Positions 3,720-5,519 of a stretch of DNA of 5,519 nucleotides are shown piece by piece. The notes under the pieces are model-generated. The model was not told the origin of the DNA. It worked only from the letters and a program-made list of their open reading frames with translations, and searched no databases. The DNA lies in NCBI GenBank assembly GCA_005885165.1, contig VAXR01000204.1, forward strand, positions 1 to 5,519. The letters are read 5' to 3'. The DNA is from Actinomycetota bacterium (GTDB lineage Bacteria; Actinomycetota; Thermoleophilia; Solirubrobacterales; Thermoleophilaceae). The position numbers and the translations under genes are program-made. Positions within the stretch are counted from its first letter, which is position 1, and each line of letters starts with the position of its first letter.

Positions 3720-5343
3720 CCCCGGCGAGCCTGTACGCGATCAGCTCGTAGACCGGGTTCAGCCGGTCGGGATACACGGTGCCCGCGCCGACGAGCAGGG
3801 TGCCATCCGCAACCGCCGGGCACGCGTTGATGCCTGCGCGCGCGGTCGCCTGCCAGAGGATGCGACCGCTGTCTGTCGCAAGCGCGTAGATGCGCCCGTC
3901 GAGGGTCGGTGCGAACACGACGTCGTTCGCGACCGTGGCGCAGCCGAACGCGGGCGCGGGAAGGCGTCTCGCCCACAGCGGCCGTCCCGTGCGCGCGTCG
4001 AGCGCGACGAACTCGCCGCGACCGCGGCCGGCCAGGTCGATGTCGAAAAGATTCTCGTAGCCGGTGGCGCCGCCGCGCATGCACAGGTCGACGACGGGGA
4101 CGAAGAGACGCCCGCGGGCGTACGCCATCGGGGTCTCGACGCCTCCGAGCAGGCCGGGGCAGACGGTGACGCGGTGCGAGGGCAGCGGCCCGCGGTCGTT
4201 CCGGTGCAGACCGACCGCGGTCTGCCACAGCCGGCGGCCGGTCCTCCGGTCCCAGGCGTACACGAATCCGCCCTTGCCGGCGCCGAAGACGGCGTTCCGC
4301 GCGATGATCGGCGAGGCGGCGAAGTCGTAGTCGCGGACGTCGTGCGGGATCACCTGGTCGTACCAGGCGAGCTTCCCGCTCCGGCCCTCGAGAACGAGCA
4401 GGGAATCCGTGTAGAGAGCGGGGCCGCGGTACGCGGCGCCGTTCGGATGCCGCCGCGTTCCGCCCCACGGGTACGGATTCGAGTTGCCCGCGTAGACGCG
4501 TCCACGGCCGTCGACGGAGACAGGCCACCAGCTTCCCCCGCCTGCGGCCTCCTTCGGCACCGCCCAGTCGCCGAGGATCGTCCGGAACCGCCAACGCGGG
4601 CGGCCGGTGGCGGCGTCGAGTGCGTACAGGACGCCCTTGCCGCCGGGAGGCAGGCCGACGCTGCTCGTGTAGACGAGTCCGTTCGCGACGACCGGCGCGA
4701 CGTCGACGGCCGAGGACGGACGCCGCGCGAGCCGCCGCACCCAGAGCAGCTTCCCCGTGTCCGCGTCGAGCGCGAAGGCGGCGCGATCCGTGTTGCCGTA
4801 GATCCTCCCGTACCCGGCCGCGAGTCCGTTCGGTCCGCCGTCGATCTGTCCGAAGCGCGCTCGCCAGAGCAGCCTGCCGGTGGCGAGGTCGAGCGCGTAC
4901 ACGTTGCTGTCGAGATCCTGGACGTAGACCCGGCTCCCGAGCACGAGCGGCGTCGACGCGAAGATGCCCGACAGCCCCGGCGGAGCCTTGAAGCGGAACC
5001 GCCAGGCGAGGCGCAGCCGGCCGACGCTCTTCGTGTCGATCGCCGACCCGGCTGCAGCGCGCGTCCCCGCGAGGTCGGCATTCGGCGCGGGCCATTCGTG
5101 CGCGTAGCGCCCGAGCTCGGGCGGGTCGGTGACGGTTCCGCCCTCGGAGAGGACGATGCCGACGGTCGTGCCGCCGGCGGCGAGAGCGACGGCAAGCGCG
5201 GCGAGGATCGCCCGGCGACGGCGGTCAGCTAGGGTCGGCGCTGTGCGCGTGCTGCTCGCCGGCTCGTCGATTCTCGTCCTCCTCTGGACGGCGGTCGCAG
5301 CGTCGGCGGCCGGCCCGCGCGTACGCGGACCCGTGTCGGTCAC
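3712..5343 (-). CDS. Membrane-anchored PQQ-binding-like beta-propeller protein (quinoprotein dehydrogenase-like)
   Basis: 543 residues if it starts at GTG 5341-5343. RRRR (41-44) followed by a hydrophobic helix (45-65) is a signal anchor that would place the rest outside the membrane. Propeller blades follow with repeated 'vyALD-aTGr-lW' motifs: YALDLATGRLLW (149-160), FALDADTGKLLW (190-201), YALDAATGRPRW (240-251), VYAWDRRTGRRLW (361-373), FVALDARTGRPLW (445-457) and YALATDSGRILW (486-497). The block SWWPVSVDGRGRVYAGNSNP (271-290), then YTDSLLVLEGRSGKLAWY and HDVRDYD (334-340), parallels the 'tGNP-PW ... HDvWDYD' region of PQQ alcohol dehydrogenases, where the Asn binds calcium and an Asp is the catalytic base; here the Trp is Arg. 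No vicinal Cys pair and no haem motif (CxxCH) are present. It is either a PQQ dehydrogenase or a non-enzymatic propeller relative. Its 5' end overlaps the divergent secreted protein gene, so the start is doubtful: an ATC at 5271-5269 has a perfect AGGAGG 6 bases upstream. Confidence 0.85.
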   Translation of the reverse strand: MTDTGPRTRGPAADAATAVQRRTRIDEPASSTRTAPTLADRRRRAILAALAVALAAGGTTVGIVLSEGGTVTDPPELGRYAHEWPAPNADLAGTRAAAGSAIDTKSVGRLRLAWRFRFKAPPGLSGIFASTPLVLGSRVYVQDLDSNVYALDLATGRLLWRARFGQIDGGPNGLAAGYGRIYGNTDRAAFALDADTGKLLWVRRLARRPSSAVDVAPVVANGLVYTSSVGLPPGGKGVLYALDAATGRPRWRFRTILGDWAVPKEAAGGGSWWPVSVDGRGRVYAGNSNPYPWGGTRRHPNGAAYRGPALYTDSLLVLEGRSGKLAWYDQVIPHDVRDYDFAASPIIARNAVFGAGKGGFVYAWDRRTGRRLWQTAVGLHRNDRGPLPSHRVTVCPGLLGGVETPMAYARGRLFVPVVDLCMRGGATGYENLFDIDLAGRGRGEFVALDARTGRPLWARRLPAPAFGCATVANDVVFAPTLDGRIYALATDSGRILWQATARAGINACPAVADGTLLVGAGTVYPDRLNPVYELIAYRLAGGG

Positions 5344-5519
5344 GCCGGGTCGCGTCGTCGCGTTTCACGCCAGCGGCTTCCGCGCGGGGAGCATGGTCAA
5401 CGTCGTCCTCTCCCCAGCCGGGAAGCCCGCGTGCTGCGCGGCGAGGATCGCCTCCAGCTTCCTCGTCTCGCATTCCGGCCGCGCTCTGCTGACCTTCCGA
5501 TTGCCGGGCTTCTACCTTC
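5243..5519 (+). CDS. Secreted protein, N-terminal part (3' partial)
   Basis: 92 residues are visible and the frame is open at the right edge. Residues 1-23 form a clear signal peptide (MRVLLAGSSILVLLWTAVAA, then SAA-G as a likely cleavage site). The mature part VSVTPGRVVAFHASGFRAGS, then MVNVVLSPAGKPACC, resembles the opening of a secreted Ig-like beta-sandwich domain ('vtp-rv--G--v-v-g-Gf-pGs-v-v-l'), with an unusual CC pair at 64-65. The rest is out of view, so the role is unknown. GTG 5243 is chosen over GTG 5249 because AGGG lies 8 bases upstream; TAGGGT (5230-5235) is also a TAnnnT-type -10 placed exactly where a leaderless start at 5243 would need it. The start lies inside the N-terminal coding region of the opposing propeller gene. 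Confidence 0.7.
   Translation, partial: MRVLLAGSSILVLLWTAVAASAAGPRVRGPVSVTPGRVVAFHASGFRAGSMVNVVLSPAGKPACCAARIASSFLVSHSGRALLTFRLPGFYL

Noticed and set aside
3692..5095. 467-residue minus frame
   Set aside because: A frame-shifted shadow of the propeller gene, almost all Arg/Ala/Gly with no propeller motifs.
4174..5232. 352-residue + frame opposite the propeller gene
   Set aside because: Antisense shadow with no recognisable domain; the propeller repeats on the other strand are unambiguous.
1..5519. CRISPR arrays, tRNA or rRNA genes, and known defence or toxin-antitoxin modules
   Set aside because: No spaced repeats, cloverleaf with CCA-type end, rRNA segment or toxin/antitoxin-like pair was seen by eye on either strand.

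Overview
This is a high-GC bacterial window with strong G/C preference at third codon positions. The 3' end of a selenocysteine elongation factor gene, a PQQ-type propeller protein and the general style suggest a soil or sediment Actinomycetota-type genome, perhaps Thermoleophilia-like. That placement is an inference from composition and gene content; there is no rRNA or other marker to confirm it.

Layout, left to right. The C-terminal winged-helix domain of selB runs in from the left edge (1-156, +). It converges on, and overlaps by 56 bp, an unrecognised four-helix membrane protein (101-1168, -) with a very good ribosome binding site. Head to head with it is a SnoaL/NTF2-like small protein (1256-1630, +). 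The 87 bp between these two genes holds a dyad whose arms give promoter-like -35/-10 pairs in both directions, and the + promoter would make a leaderless mRNA. An apparently intact insertion sequence (about 1650-3175) follows. It has a DDE transposase of the type usually labelled ISNCY, with 16-bp perfect terminal inverted repeats, and it sits just beyond the stop of the SnoaL-like gene and just beyond the stop of the next minus-strand gene, so it disrupts no recognisable frame.

Right of the element are a tiny two-helix membrane protein (3179-3376, -) and a short, probably exported + strand protein whose start cannot be resolved (secure part 3490-3708; the frame is open and coding-like from about 3376). 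That protein converges on a membrane-anchored PQQ-propeller protein (3712-5343, -). The two stop codons are 3 bp apart and both lie in one perfect 8-bp hairpin. At the right edge a secreted protein starts (5243 onward, +) and runs off the window. Its signal peptide coding region overlaps the only canonical start of the propeller gene.

The genes do not form one operon. They are mostly divergent and convergent single-gene units packed so tightly that starts and stops overlap. No CRISPR array, tRNA, rRNA or recognisable defence system was seen. The items most worth a second look are the symmetric divergent promoter, the shared stop-codon hairpin, the start-site conflict of the propeller gene and the startless small + gene.
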